Of a DNA stretch of 64,000 bases, positions 1 through 7,442 are shown one piece after another. Numbering within the stretch: the stretch's first letter is position 1; the number at the start of each line of letters is the position of its first letter. Both the position numbers and the translations under genes were made by a program. Origin of the DNA: an uncultured Oscillospiraceae bacterium (GTDB lineage: Bacteria > Bacillota > Clostridia > Oscillospirales > Oscillospiraceae); assembly GCA_934533005.1 (NCBI GenBank), contig CAKTBC010000002.1:1-64000 (forward strand), read 5' to 3'. The notes below the pieces were generated by a model. That model saw only the letters and a list, made by a program, of their open reading frames with translations. It had not been told where the DNA came from and did not search any database.

Positions 1-881
1 AGGCAGAGCTGCGTAAGTACGTCGTCGGTGTCGTTGAGCTCAATGACCTCGCGGCCCGGCGTGGAGCCGAAGCAGTAACGGTCGGAAACCACGAACGCGC
101 CGCAGTTTTCGATGAGCTTGGTGAGCATGGGATCGTCGATCTCGCTGCCGACGATGGAGACACGGGCGCGGTACCAGGGCTTCGCGTCGACCTTGCGCTT
201 TTTGATCTCGGCAAGGGTCTCACGCAGGTAAGGCAGGATGAGCGCCTTCGGGCAGGTGTAGGAGACGAGATTGAGAACGTGGTACTCGTAGCCGGTGATG
301 GGCGGGTTTTCCAGCTTGCGCATCTCGCCGATTTCGGTAAGGATGCGGCAGACCTCATTGTGCTCTTCCACGGCTTTGCGCAGCGCCTCGTCCGACGTGT
401 CCGCGCCGAGCTTTTCCTTCATGACATCGAGCACGCGGCAGCGCATCTGCTTTACATAGGCCTCAAGCGTGTAGTCGGTGATCTTGAAGGGGATGTCCGC
501 GTGGGTCACGAAGAAGTTGGGCTTGTCGTTTACCTGCAGGATTTCAAAGTGCTCCATGGCACGGTTCATCATGGAGCAGGCGTCCACGCCGATCATGGCG
601 TCCAGGAACTGGTAGCCGCCCTCGATGGCGCGTTCGGTGAGCGCTCTGGCGAACTCGCATGTGTAGTTCGACATGTAGTACGTCGCAATGTCGATGGAGC
701 CGGTGTGCGGAGCGCGGAGACGGACGGAGAAGCAGTTGCCAACGTTGAGAATCGGTTCGGGGACATGGTAGCAGGTGTACCCCATGGCCAGATTCCCTTC
801 CGCTGCCGCCTTTCGCACAAGCTCGTTGTCGGCATTATCCAGAAGCTGCTCAAAGTAGATCAAATGCTTGAGATCCTTCAA
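1..881 (-). CDS. 2-hydroxyacyl-CoA dehydratase / benzoyl-CoA reductase subunit, HgdB/BcrC-like (C-terminus cut off by window edge)
   Basis: About 293 residues are visible, running off the left edge; family members usually have about 380-430. The start is a TTG at 879-881: an in-frame TGA lies two codons upstream and AAGGGGTG sits about six bases before it. The N-terminal part has the family pattern of a Cys-x-x-x-Pro-Glu segment (YTCYHVPEPIL), a region for CoA/peptide contacts, then Cys residues in NYTCEFAR and GVDACSMMNRAMEHFE that fit the Fe-S cluster half-site of this family. Known members form the catalytic component of 2-hydroxyacyl-CoA dehydratases and ATP-driven benzoyl-CoA reductases, or stand-alone double-cubane proteins. 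It lies 69 bases downstream of a CooC-like ATPase on the same strand. The usual ASKHA activator (HgdC) is not in the visible part, so the real reaction is open. Family assignment is firm; substrate is unknown. Confidence 0.8.
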   Translation of the reverse strand, partial: MKDLKHLIYFEQLLDNADNELVRKAAAEGNLAMGYTCYHVPEPILNVGNCFSVRLRAPHTGSIDIATYYMSNYTCEFARALTERAIEGGYQFLDAMIGVDACSMMNRAMEHFEILQVNDKPNFFVTHADIPFKITDYTLEAYVKQMRCRVLDVMKEKLGADTSDEALRKAVEEHNEVCRILTEIGEMRKLENPPITGYEYHVLNLVSYTCPKALILPYLRETLAEIKKRKVDAKPWYRARVSIVGSEIDDPMLTKLIENCGAFVVSDRYCFGSTPGREVIELNDTDDVLTQLC

Positions 882-950
882 ATGTCACACCCCTTTTTTG
901 ATTTCTTTCTCTTGTGTTTGCCCTTATATGTAAATTAAATTGCGCTCTCT

Positions 951-1715
951 TCAGAGAATACCAAATTTCTCCAGAATTTCCTTCGTTCCACGATATACGC
1001 TCGACTCCGGCGGAAGATCAAACACCGTTTTGCCCTGAATGTCGTTGGCGGCGTGGTAGTCGTCCGAGTCGATGTAGGCGAGAATGTCGACGCCCGGGAT
1101 CGTGATGAACTTGTTGAGATCCGGGTTTGTCACGCGGTTGATCACCGCGCCGATGCGGTCGTACATGACGAGCTCGTCGGCGACCTGCTTGATCGTTCCG
1201 ACCACCTGGATCCCCTTGCGGCTCTGATCGGAAACGAGAAGAAGGTGCGTGACCTTTTCGAGCACGCGGCGGTTGATCTGTTCGATGCCGGCCTCACCGT
1301 CAATGACAACATAGTCAAACTCGCGGGAGAGCATCGTGATGACATCCTTCAAATAAGCGTTGATGCGGCAGTAGCAGCCCTCCGCCTCCGGGCGGCCGAT
1401 GGCGAGGAAAGCAAAGCCGTTCTTTTCCACCAGAGCGTCAAAGATGCGGTAGCGGGATTCCTCTACGAGATCCATCGCTTCCTTGGTGCGGCCCTCTTCC
1501 ACATTATCAATGATCTGCTTGCGGATCTCGTCGAGCGTGAGCGTGACCTCGATTCCGAGGCACGTGGAAAGTCCGACGGCGGGATCAGCGTCGATCGCGA
1601 GGATCCTCGCGTCCGGCTTGCACTCCGTCAGGTGGCGAACCATGGCCGCCGCCAGCGTCGTTTTTCCCACTCCGCCCTTTCCGGATACGGCAATCACTTT
1701 CGCAGTTGTTTCCAT
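951..1715 (-). CDS. CooC-type P-loop ATPase (MinD/ParA superfamily, metallocluster maturation-like)
   Basis: A 254-residue protein with a deviant Walker A (GKGGVGKTT, residues 12-20), the DADP segment near 42-45, and the CooC hallmark GRPEAEGCYC near residues 107-116, whose Cys114 and Cys116 correspond to the metal-binding CxC of CooC dimers. CooC proteins hydrolyse ATP to insert nickel into carbon monoxide dehydrogenase; relatives serve other complex metalloenzymes. No CO dehydrogenase gene is in the window. The nearest co-directional gene encodes an HgdB/BcrC-like Fe-S protein, so the ATPase may serve that protein (inference). The start chosen is the ATG at 1713-1715, preceded by AAAGGGAAC at good spacing; an in-frame ATG 17 codons upstream lacks a comparable site. 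Transcribed from the promoter at 1792-1820. Confidence 0.85.
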   Translation of the reverse strand: METTAKVIAVSGKGGVGKTTLAAAMVRHLTECKPDARILAIDADPAVGLSTCLGIEVTLTLDEIRKQIIDNVEEGRTKEAMDLVEESRYRIFDALVEKNGFAFLAIGRPEAEGCYCRINAYLKDVITMLSREFDYVVIDGEAGIEQINRRVLEKVTHLLLVSDQSRKGIQVVGTIKQVADELVMYDRIGAVINRVTNPDLNKFITIPGVDILAYIDSDDYHAANDIQGKTVFDLPPESSVYRGTKEILEKFGIL

Positions 1716-1791
1716 TGCAAGTTCCCTTTCGTGCAGTTTAAAGAAATAATGTGCGTTTTTAGACACATTTATTGAATTTAATCACATACTT

Positions 1792-1820
1792 ATTGTATCA
1801 CGTTCTCACAAAAGAATCAA
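1792..1820 (-). promoter_or_regulatory. Sigma-A-type promoter for the CooC-like gene
   Basis: On the minus strand TTGATT (1815-1820) and TACAAT (1792-1797) are separated by 17 bases. It reads toward the CooC-like ATPase and the HgdB-like gene. Its -35 box is only 20 bases from the -35 box of the opposing promoter, so both could be controlled by one regulator. Confidence 0.65.
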
Positions 1821-1840
1821 GATTTTCTTAATATTTTTTG

Positions 1841-1869
1841 TTGATTATCTGTGTGAGCTGTGTTAAATT
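1841..1869 (+). promoter_or_regulatory. Sigma-A-type promoter for the enoate reductase-like gene
   Basis: TTGATT (1841-1846) and TAAATT (1864-1869) are separated by 17 bases on the plus strand, giving a leader of roughly 90 bases before the coding region. Confidence 0.6.
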
Positions 1870-1964
1870 GAACATGATGTTGGTATAGGATTCACAATGG
1901 CTGTGAACAAATCATGAAGAAAATAAGAACAATTATAAATAAAGTATGAAAGAGGGATTTGGAT

Positions 1965-4229
1965 TTGAAAACTGATGCATTGGTAGAAAGACTCGTCAAC
2001 AGCTATGGCAACTGGGTGCAGAAGGACTGCGAAAACACCGAGGGCGGCACCGGGCGCTACACCAAAGCGCTCTGGCCGTATGACACGATGTTCTCCCCCA
2101 TCCAGGTCAACCGTCTGACGATCAAGAACCGTCTTGTGATGGCCCCGATGGGCAACTGCCAGATGGCAGAGGAGACCGGACGCCCCAACGACAAGATGCG
2201 CGAATACTTCTTCGCCCGTGCCGAGGGCGGCGTCGGCCTGCTCACCACGGGTCTCATCCCCATCAGCCACCACATCGATTCCTCCGTGACGGAAAAGGGC
2301 AACTTCTCCTACTTCCCCCGCATCGACAACACCCGCACGAACTTCATGGGCTGGCGTGATCTCGCGCAGGGCGTCCACGCGCGCAACAGCCGCATCTTCA
2401 TCCAGCTCACCGCCGGTCTCGGCCGCGTCGGCAACCCGCAGTGCCTCATGACAAAGTATGCGCTGCCCGTGTCCGCCTCCTGGAACCCGAACTTCTATAT
2501 TCCGAGCATTCCCTGCCGTCCGCTCACCGACCCGGAACTCGACCAGATCGTCCGCAACTTCGGTCAGGGCGCGGCAGACGCCAAGACGATGGGCATCGAC
2601 GGCGTGTATCTGCACGGTCACGAGGGCTATCTCATCGATCAGCTCACCAACACCGCCTTCAACCACCGCAAGCTCGGCAAGTATACCGATTGGCAGCTCT
2701 TCGGCATCAACATCGTCAAGGAGATGCGCAAGCGCACCGGCCCGTGGTTCCCGATCATGTACCGCATCGATCTGAGCTGCGCGCTGGAGGAGACTTATGG
2801 AGAGCGCATGGACACCGTTTCCTCGCTCAAGGGCTTCAAGAACGGCCGTTCCATCTATGAAACGCTCGACTATATGGAAAACCTCGTCAAGGCGGGCGTT
2901 GATATGTTCGACGTTGACCTCGGCTGCTACGACAACTGGTGGCTCCCGCATCCGCCCGCGTACATGCCGGCCGGCTGCTTCCTCGACGTGGCGAAGGTCG
3001 CCAAGGAATACTTCATGGAGCGCGGCGTGAAGTCCAACGCCGGATTTGACGTTCCCATCGTCGCGGTCGGCAAGCTCAACTACCCCGACATGGACGAGAA
3101 GGCGCTGCGCGACGGCAAATGCGACATGATCATGCTCGGCCGCCCGGTGCTTGCCGATCCTGACTGGTGCAAGAAAGCCTATGCGGGCGACGTCGACCAG
3201 ATCCGTCCGTGCATCGGCTGCCAGGAGGCTTGTGTCAACGAGTTTGTCGAGGGCGGTCACCCGCAATGCGCCGTTAACCCCCGCACCGGTCACGAGGACG
3301 TCCTGCCCAAGCAGTCCGCGCCTGCCGTAACGGTGAAAAAGATCGGCGTTGTCGGCGGCGGCCCCGCCGGCATGAACTTTGCCATCTATGCTGCGCAGCG
3401 CGGCCACGCGGTCGAGATCCTTGAAAAGACAAACGAGCTCGGCGGCATTGCGAACGCTGCGGCCGTTCCCAAGAATAAGTACGACATGCACAACTACGTC
3501 GAATGGCTCAAGCGTCAGACGCTTGAGCAGAATGGCGTTACCGTGAAATTCGGCGTGGAAGCTACGCCGGATTATCTCAAGGCACAGAACTACGACGCCG
3601 TGATCTACGCCGTCGGCGCCAAGCGCATCAACCCACGCATCCCCGGCATCGACACCGTGAACATGGTCGAGGCCACGGAGCTTCTGCGCAATCCCGAAAA
3701 GCTTGGCAGTGCGAAGAAGGTCGTCGTCCTCGGCGGCGGCGCAGTCGGTATGGAGACCGCCTACTGGCTGAGTTATGAGCACGGCTGCAAGATCACCGTG
3801 ATCGACATGCTCGGCAACTTCATGGACGGTGCCTGCACCGCCAATCGCGGCCACATCATCCACTATCTTGAGGATAACGGCGCAAAGCTCGTCAACTGCG
3901 CGACGATCAAATCGTTCGAGCCGGGTAAGGTGCTCGTCAGCCGCAACATCTCCAAGGGCGCGCCCGACGTTTACTGCACCTGGACGCCCGTTCTGCCGAA
4001 GAACGTCGTCAACCCGCTCGCGCCGAAGATGGGCCCCGAAACCATCGTTGAAGAGCACCACGCGGAGCTGTTCGTCAATGCGCTCGGCCGCCGCGCCGAC
4101 GAGGGGCAGTATCTCGAAGGTGTGAAGCAGCACGTCGCCAAGGAGATCTACAACATCGGCGACTCCTTCCAGGCCGGTCTCGTCTGGGGCGCTACCAAGG
4201 CCGCCTACAACCTCGCGCAGTACATCTGA
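1965..4229 (+). CDS. NADH:flavin oxidoreductase / 2-enoate reductase-like Fe-S flavoprotein
   Basis: About 754 residues in the 2,4-dienoyl-CoA reductase / enoate reductase / BaiCD-type layout: an N-terminal Old Yellow Enzyme barrel (from about residue 45, FSPIQVNRLTIKNRLVMAPM) carrying FMN, then a cysteine cluster RPCIGCQEAC...C near 400-420 that should bind one [4Fe-4S], then an FAD domain (GVVGGGPAGMNFA) and an NAD(P)H domain (VVLGGGAVGMETAY). Such enzymes reduce activated C=C bonds with NAD(P)H in anaerobes. It is longer than typical members (about 640-670) because of an N-terminal extension and a lengthened barrel. Two in-frame TTG starts are possible: 1959 sits almost on the SD AGAGGGAT, while 1965 has better spacing and is used here. 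It is divergent from the HgdB-like/CooC-like pair, which suggests a shared reductive pathway for an unsaturated acid or acyl-CoA. The substrate cannot be read from sequence. Confidence 0.85.
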   Translation: MKTDALVERLVNSYGNWVQKDCENTEGGTGRYTKALWPYDTMFSPIQVNRLTIKNRLVMAPMGNCQMAEETGRPNDKMREYFFARAEGGVGLLTTGLIPISHHIDSSVTEKGNFSYFPRIDNTRTNFMGWRDLAQGVHARNSRIFIQLTAGLGRVGNPQCLMTKYALPVSASWNPNFYIPSIPCRPLTDPELDQIVRNFGQGAADAKTMGIDGVYLHGHEGYLIDQLTNTAFNHRKLGKYTDWQLFGINIVKEMRKRTGPWFPIMYRIDLSCALEETYGERMDTVSSLKGFKNGRSIYETLDYMENLVKAGVDMFDVDLGCYDNWWLPHPPAYMPAGCFLDVAKVAKEYFMERGVKSNAGFDVPIVAVGKLNYPDMDEKALRDGKCDMIMLGRPVLADPDWCKKAYAGDVDQIRPCIGCQEACVNEFVEGGHPQCAVNPRTGHEDVLPKQSAPAVTVKKIGVVGGGPAGMNFAIYAAQRGHAVEILEKTNELGGIANAAAVPKNKYDMHNYVEWLKRQTLEQNGVTVKFGVEATPDYLKAQNYDAVIYAVGAKRINPRIPGIDTVNMVEATELLRNPEKLGSAKKVVVLGGGAVGMETAYWLSYEHGCKITVIDMLGNFMDGACTANRGHIIHYLEDNGAKLVNCATIKSFEPGKVLVSRNISKGAPDVYCTWTPVLPKNVVNPLAPKMGPETIVEEHHAELFVNALGRRADEGQYLEGVKQHVAKEIYNIGDSFQAGLVWGATKAAYNLAQYI

Positions 4230-4255
4230 TCACCGCATCATTACATAGCATAGCA

Positions 4256-4298
4256 AAGCCCGCCGTATCCGGTACATCCGAATACGGCGGGTTTTTTT
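4256..4298 (+). terminator. Intrinsic terminator after the enoate reductase-like gene
   Basis: A GC-rich inverted repeat (CCCGCCGTAT / ATACGGCGGG) is followed by seven T residues on the plus strand. Confidence 0.85.
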
Positions 4299-4310
4299 GT
4301 ATGGCGGCGG

Positions 4311-5762
4311 TCAGCCGCCGATCATCTCGATCTTTCCGTCATACACCCAGAATTGAAGCGCCTCCTGCGCAGTGATAAAAGCGTACGGCGTATCCCAGCC
4401 GGAGGTCTTCCGCGCCTCTGCTGCGGTCTGCACCGGGTACTGGATGAGCGATCTCTGATGCGTGTAGTTGAGCCAGGAGTTGAGGAGATTGCCCTCTTCC
4501 CACGGCGACGCTTCATAAGAAACATATCCGCGCGCATTCGCGGCACGGTACGGGAAGGAGAACTCTGCGTAGAGTGCCCCGCCGTCATCCTCCGATATGG
4601 AATAATACGGCGCGCTCACCCTCTCCCCCTCTGCCGTGTCGTACAGCACGCGCCCGGAGACATCGCTGTTTACCGTCCAGCTTTGGCCGCCATAGGCCGC
4701 CGTCCAAAGCTGCACCGACTCCGTACCGCAGAATGTTCCCTCCGTCCAGCGGAAATGATGGAAGATACGCCACCGTTCGGGCGCGGCGGAGAGCTGCACG
4801 GCCACACTCGTAAAGTGCATTTCCTTCACATCGTAAGCGTGTGTCACATAGGTCGTATTGCCTTCGACGGTCGTTACCTCCCGTCCTTCATTCATCGGCT
4901 CGTCGTTTTCCCGCACGGCGATGCGTACCGCGCCGCGGCAGGAGAGCAGTTCCTCCTCCGTGAGATCGTCCAGCGCGTCCGCCGGATAACCGAGGGAGAG
5001 AAGCTCCGCCTTTACCGTTTGTGCCTCCGAGGAGAGCGTTTCGGTTGATTTCTCCCACGCCATGGGATAGCGTCCGAAAAAGCCGTAGCCGCAAAAGATC
5101 CCGACAGCGACGAGCGCGGCGATCCAGCGCGCAAGCGCGGTATCGGACAGCTTCACGCGCGCAGGTTCAAGCGAGTAGCCGCTCGCTTCCATTTCCCCGG
5201 CCAGCGAAAAAAGACTGCGCAGCACAAATATAAATGCCCCAAGCAGCGCGAGGCCGGAAATTATGCCGCCCGATCCGATCCGGCAAAGCCCCGTCAGAAC
5301 AACGTACCAGACAAACAGCATCTTTGCCGCATCCGCCGGCTCCCCGTGCCGCGCAGTCTTCACGGCGCGCCAGAAGCAGAGCACGAGCGCAAGCTGCAAA
5401 GAGAGCCCAATATACAATAGCCTCGCTCCGGCGGCAGCATAAAACGTCTCCTGCCAGATCGTCGCGTTCAGAATAAGCGCCGGAAGAAGGAGCGCGCCGC
5501 GCAGGAGCGACAGCACCCAGCACGCCGTAAACCACCGGTTTTCCCGGCGCAGCGAGCGAAAGCCGAGGATCTGCAGCACCGCACCGACGGCAGGCAGAAA
5601 GATCTCCAGCCGGAGGATGCTCACCGTCACCGCGCCGAGAGCAAAGCCGATCAGGATCCGGTTCATCGCTCGCCGCCACGGCGTAACATCATGCGCCACA
5701 TCGTCGGGCGGAAGCTCGCTCGCGGAAGACTCCAGAAGGGCATCAAAATCGTGTTCATTCAT
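4311..5762 (-). CDS. Membrane protein coupled to an ECF sigma factor (candidate anti-sigma or signalling protein)
   Basis: A 483-residue protein. A short charged cytoplasmic N-terminus (about 35 residues) is followed by a block of about five to six hydrophobic helices (roughly residues 38-190), another helix near 210-225, and a soluble C-terminal region of about 250 residues that should lie outside the membrane. No zinc-binding HxxxCxxC anti-sigma motif is visible. The ATG at 5760-5762 has a strong GGAGGTGA site and overlaps the end of the sigma factor gene by eight bases, so the two are translationally coupled. That arrangement is typical of sigma/anti-sigma pairs, but the topology and lack of a recognisable anti-sigma domain make the role an inference. 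I do not recognise the extracytoplasmic domain. Confidence 0.65.
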   Translation of the reverse strand: MNEHDFDALLESSASELPPDDVAHDVTPWRRAMNRILIGFALGAVTVSILRLEIFLPAVGAVLQILGFRSLRRENRWFTACWVLSLLRGALLLPALILNATIWQETFYAAAGARLLYIGLSLQLALVLCFWRAVKTARHGEPADAAKMLFVWYVVLTGLCRIGSGGIISGLALLGAFIFVLRSLFSLAGEMEASGYSLEPARVKLSDTALARWIAALVAVGIFCGYGFFGRYPMAWEKSTETLSSEAQTVKAELLSLGYPADALDDLTEEELLSCRGAVRIAVRENDEPMNEGREVTTVEGNTTYVTHAYDVKEMHFTSVAVQLSAAPERWRIFHHFRWTEGTFCGTESVQLWTAAYGGQSWTVNSDVSGRVLYDTAEGERVSAPYYSISEDDGGALYAEFSFPYRAANARGYVSYEASPWEEGNLLNSWLNYTHQRSLIQYPVQTAAEARKTSGWDTPYAFITAQEALQFWVYDGKIEMIGG

Positions 5763-6291
5763 GTCTGTCACCTCCCAGCTTTGCACGCAGCGATTTTTTG
5801 AGCCGGTAAAGCCGGCCCTCCACCGCCCGCTCTGTCATGCCGAGCTCGCGGGCGATCTGCGCGGTAGACTGCCGGTAATAGTACTTTCGGTAGAAAAGCA
5901 CACGCTCGCCGTGCGGCAACGCGCTGAGCGCTTTTCGCAGCGTCTCCTCCCGCTCGCGCCGCAGAAGCGCTTCCTCCGGCGTAGCATCCGGCGACGGCAG
6001 CTCCTCGGAAAGCTTTTCGGGCGGCGCCGCCGTCTTTCGCGCCATATTAAGAGCGGTATTTCGCGCGAGCGCAGTGAGCCATGCCGTCCAGCCGCCGCGC
6101 GAGGGGTCAAAGGAATCGATCTTCTCCCATACCCGCGCCGCGATCTCGGAAATGCATTCCTCCGCATCGCGCCCATCCGGGAGGATAGGCGAAACGATAT
6201 AGCGCATGAGCGGCGTGTACCGCCGCAAAAACTCTGCCGCGCCGCGCTCGTCCCGCTCGCGCAGCAGTGCCAGGATATCCTCTTCTTTCAC
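5755..6291 (-). CDS. ECF-type RNA polymerase sigma factor
   Basis: A 178-residue sigma-70 family protein with only regions 2 and 4. Region 2 covers about residues 20-85 (FLRRYTPLMRYIV, DAEECISEIAARVWEKI, WLTALARNTALNMAR), then a variable acidic linker, then a region 4 helix-turn-helix (YYRQSTAQIARELGMTERAVEGRLYRLKKSL). The GTG start at 6289-6291 is preceded by GAGGAGGGA. It should direct RNA polymerase to a stress- or signal-specific promoter set. Its 3' end overlaps the next gene, a multi-pass membrane protein, consistent with a paired signalling system. Confidence 0.88.
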   Translation of the reverse strand: MKEEDILALLRERDERGAAEFLRRYTPLMRYIVSPILPDGRDAEECISEIAARVWEKIDSFDPSRGGWTAWLTALARNTALNMARKTAAPPEKLSEELPSPDATPEEALLRREREETLRKALSALPHGERVLFYRKYYYRQSTAQIARELGMTERAVEGRLYRLKKSLRAKLGGDRHE

Positions 6292-6360
6292 GCGCCGTCC
6301 CTCCTCTTCCGTTTGTGTCTGTTCTATATTACACGGCCCGACAGAAAACCCCACGCACAA

Positions 6361-6390
6361 AAGATGCGGCGCGGAAAAATCCGCGCCGCA
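6361..6390 (-). terminator. Intrinsic terminator after the Pro/Thr-rich protein gene
   Basis: On the minus strand a perfect stem TGCGGCGCGG / CCGCGCCGCA with an ATTTTT loop is followed by ATCTTTTG. It separates the pcrA-csoR group from the ECF sigma operon. Confidence 0.7.
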
Positions 6391-6399
6391 CAGTTCAGC

Positions 6400-7065
6400 T
6401 CAGCCGATATGGATCGTATCCGCCGCCGTAATAGCCGCGACATCCTTTCCGCTGTAGGTACCGTTAAAGTTCCAGGTGACGTTGACCGGCACATCCGTTC
6501 CGGGCGTGACCTCCACGCTTGAGCTGCCAAGGTAGGTCTCCTCGAGCGAAGTGTTGGTAAGATTCAGCGACTTTGTCGGAACATAGGACGTGTTGCCGCC
6601 GATGTTGACAACAACAGCGCTGCTGCTCTCGCCGGTGACAAGCGCATAGGACGTCACATACACGTCGAGCTTGAGAGTCGGCGTTTCGCCGTCGGTCAGA
6701 TTCCACTTCACCAGAAGATTGAGGTATGTGCCGGAATCCGAGCGGATTTCGCCGCTCTTTGCATAATTGGGAACAGCGGTGGGAGCCATTGTGGGAACAG
6801 GTGTTTCGGTCGGAACCGCGGTCGGGGTCGGCGTCGGAGTGGGAGCCGCGGTCGATGCCGCTGTGGCGATGGGGGTAGGCGTGGGAGCCGTCGTAGGCTC
6901 CGCGGTCGGCTCGATCGTCGCGGTCGGTTCTGGCGTCGCGGTCGCCGAGGTGCCGGGGTTTTGCGTGTCCGGCGCTTCGTTTTTGGATATGCGGAACACG
7001 ACAAAAATGCCGACGGCGATCACAAGGAAAATAAGGAGCAAAGCGGGAGCCGCAGATTTTTTCAT
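6400..7065 (-). CDS. Membrane-anchored protein with Pro/Thr-rich stalk, function unknown
   Basis: A 221-residue protein. Residues 5-26 are one hydrophobic helix with no lipobox Cys, so it is probably an N-terminal anchor. Residues about 33-105 are a low-complexity stalk of repeated Thr-Pro-Glu/Ala-Pro-Thr units. The C-terminal 115 residues form a small beta-rich domain with no catalytic motif that I recognise. Its start has the SD GGAGGATCC and lies 17 bases after csoR, with which it is probably co-transcribed. A similar stalk joins anchor to enzyme in the VanY-like protein at 29.9 kb, so this is a recurrent wall-crossing design in this genome. Confidence 0.7.
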   Translation of the reverse strand: MKKSAAPALLLIFLVIAVGIFVVFRISKNEAPDTQNPGTSATATPEPTATIEPTAEPTTAPTPTPIATAASTAAPTPTPTPTAVPTETPVPTMAPTAVPNYAKSGEIRSDSGTYLNLLVKWNLTDGETPTLKLDVYVTSYALVTGESSSAVVVNIGGNTSYVPTKSLNLTNTSLEETYLGSSSVEVTPGTDVPVNVTWNFNGTYSGKDVAAITAADTIHIG

Positions 7066-7082
7066 GGAGGATCCTCCTATTC

Positions 7083-7442
7083 TTACTTCATCAGGAGATC
7101 GATCGCCTTATCCAGTTCGGAAAGCGTTTCGGTATCCCCTTTTTGGACGGCGTCGATGACGCAATGGTTCATATGATCTCGCAAAATGATTTTGCAGATA
7201 TTGTTGATTGCGCTGCGCACGGCAGCGAGCTGGACGAGCACCTCGGCGCAGTCGCGCCCGTCGTCGATCATGCGTTCGACGGCGTGCAGATGCCCGATCA
7301 CCCGCGCCAGCCGGTTTTTCACGGTTTTGGTGTTCTGGTGCGTATGCGCATGGGAGTGCGTATGCACCGTGCCGTCGGCATGGACATGCACGTGCTCTTC
7401 CCCGTTATGCACAGATCCGGTATGTTCCATAGCTTCACTCAT
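7083..7442 (-). CDS. csoR: CsoR/RcnR/FrmR-family metal-sensing repressor with His-rich N-terminus
   Basis: A 119-residue all-helical repressor. The CsoR-type ligand set is present: Cys65 (GRDC), His90 and Cys94 (DHMNHC), which in copper sensors bind Cu(I) and release DNA. Residues 7-35 contain ten histidines, an extension not needed for the CsoR core and likely to bind extra metal (inference). The start codon overlaps the end of pcrA by eight bases, so the two are translationally coupled. No copper or nickel exporter is adjacent in this window. Copper is the most likely effector from the C-H-C set; nickel or sulfide sensing is not excluded. Confidence 0.85.
   Translation of the reverse strand: MSEAMEHTGSVHNGEEHVHVHADGTVHTHSHAHTHQNTKTVKNRLARVIGHLHAVERMIDDGRDCAEVLVQLAAVRSAINNICKIILRDHMNHCVIDAVQKGDTETLSELDKAIDLLMK

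Noticed and set aside
953..1715. Assignment of the CooC-like ATPase to a carbon monoxide dehydrogenase operon
   Set aside because: No cooS/acs gene is present in the window; the only partner in the same direction is an HgdB/BcrC-like gene.
1863..4133. A 756-codon open frame on the minus strand opposite the enoate reductase-like gene
   Set aside because: It is the mirror of a GC-rich, C-ending-codon gene; the product has no recognisable motif and no ribosome site, while the plus strand encodes clear flavin and Fe-S motifs.
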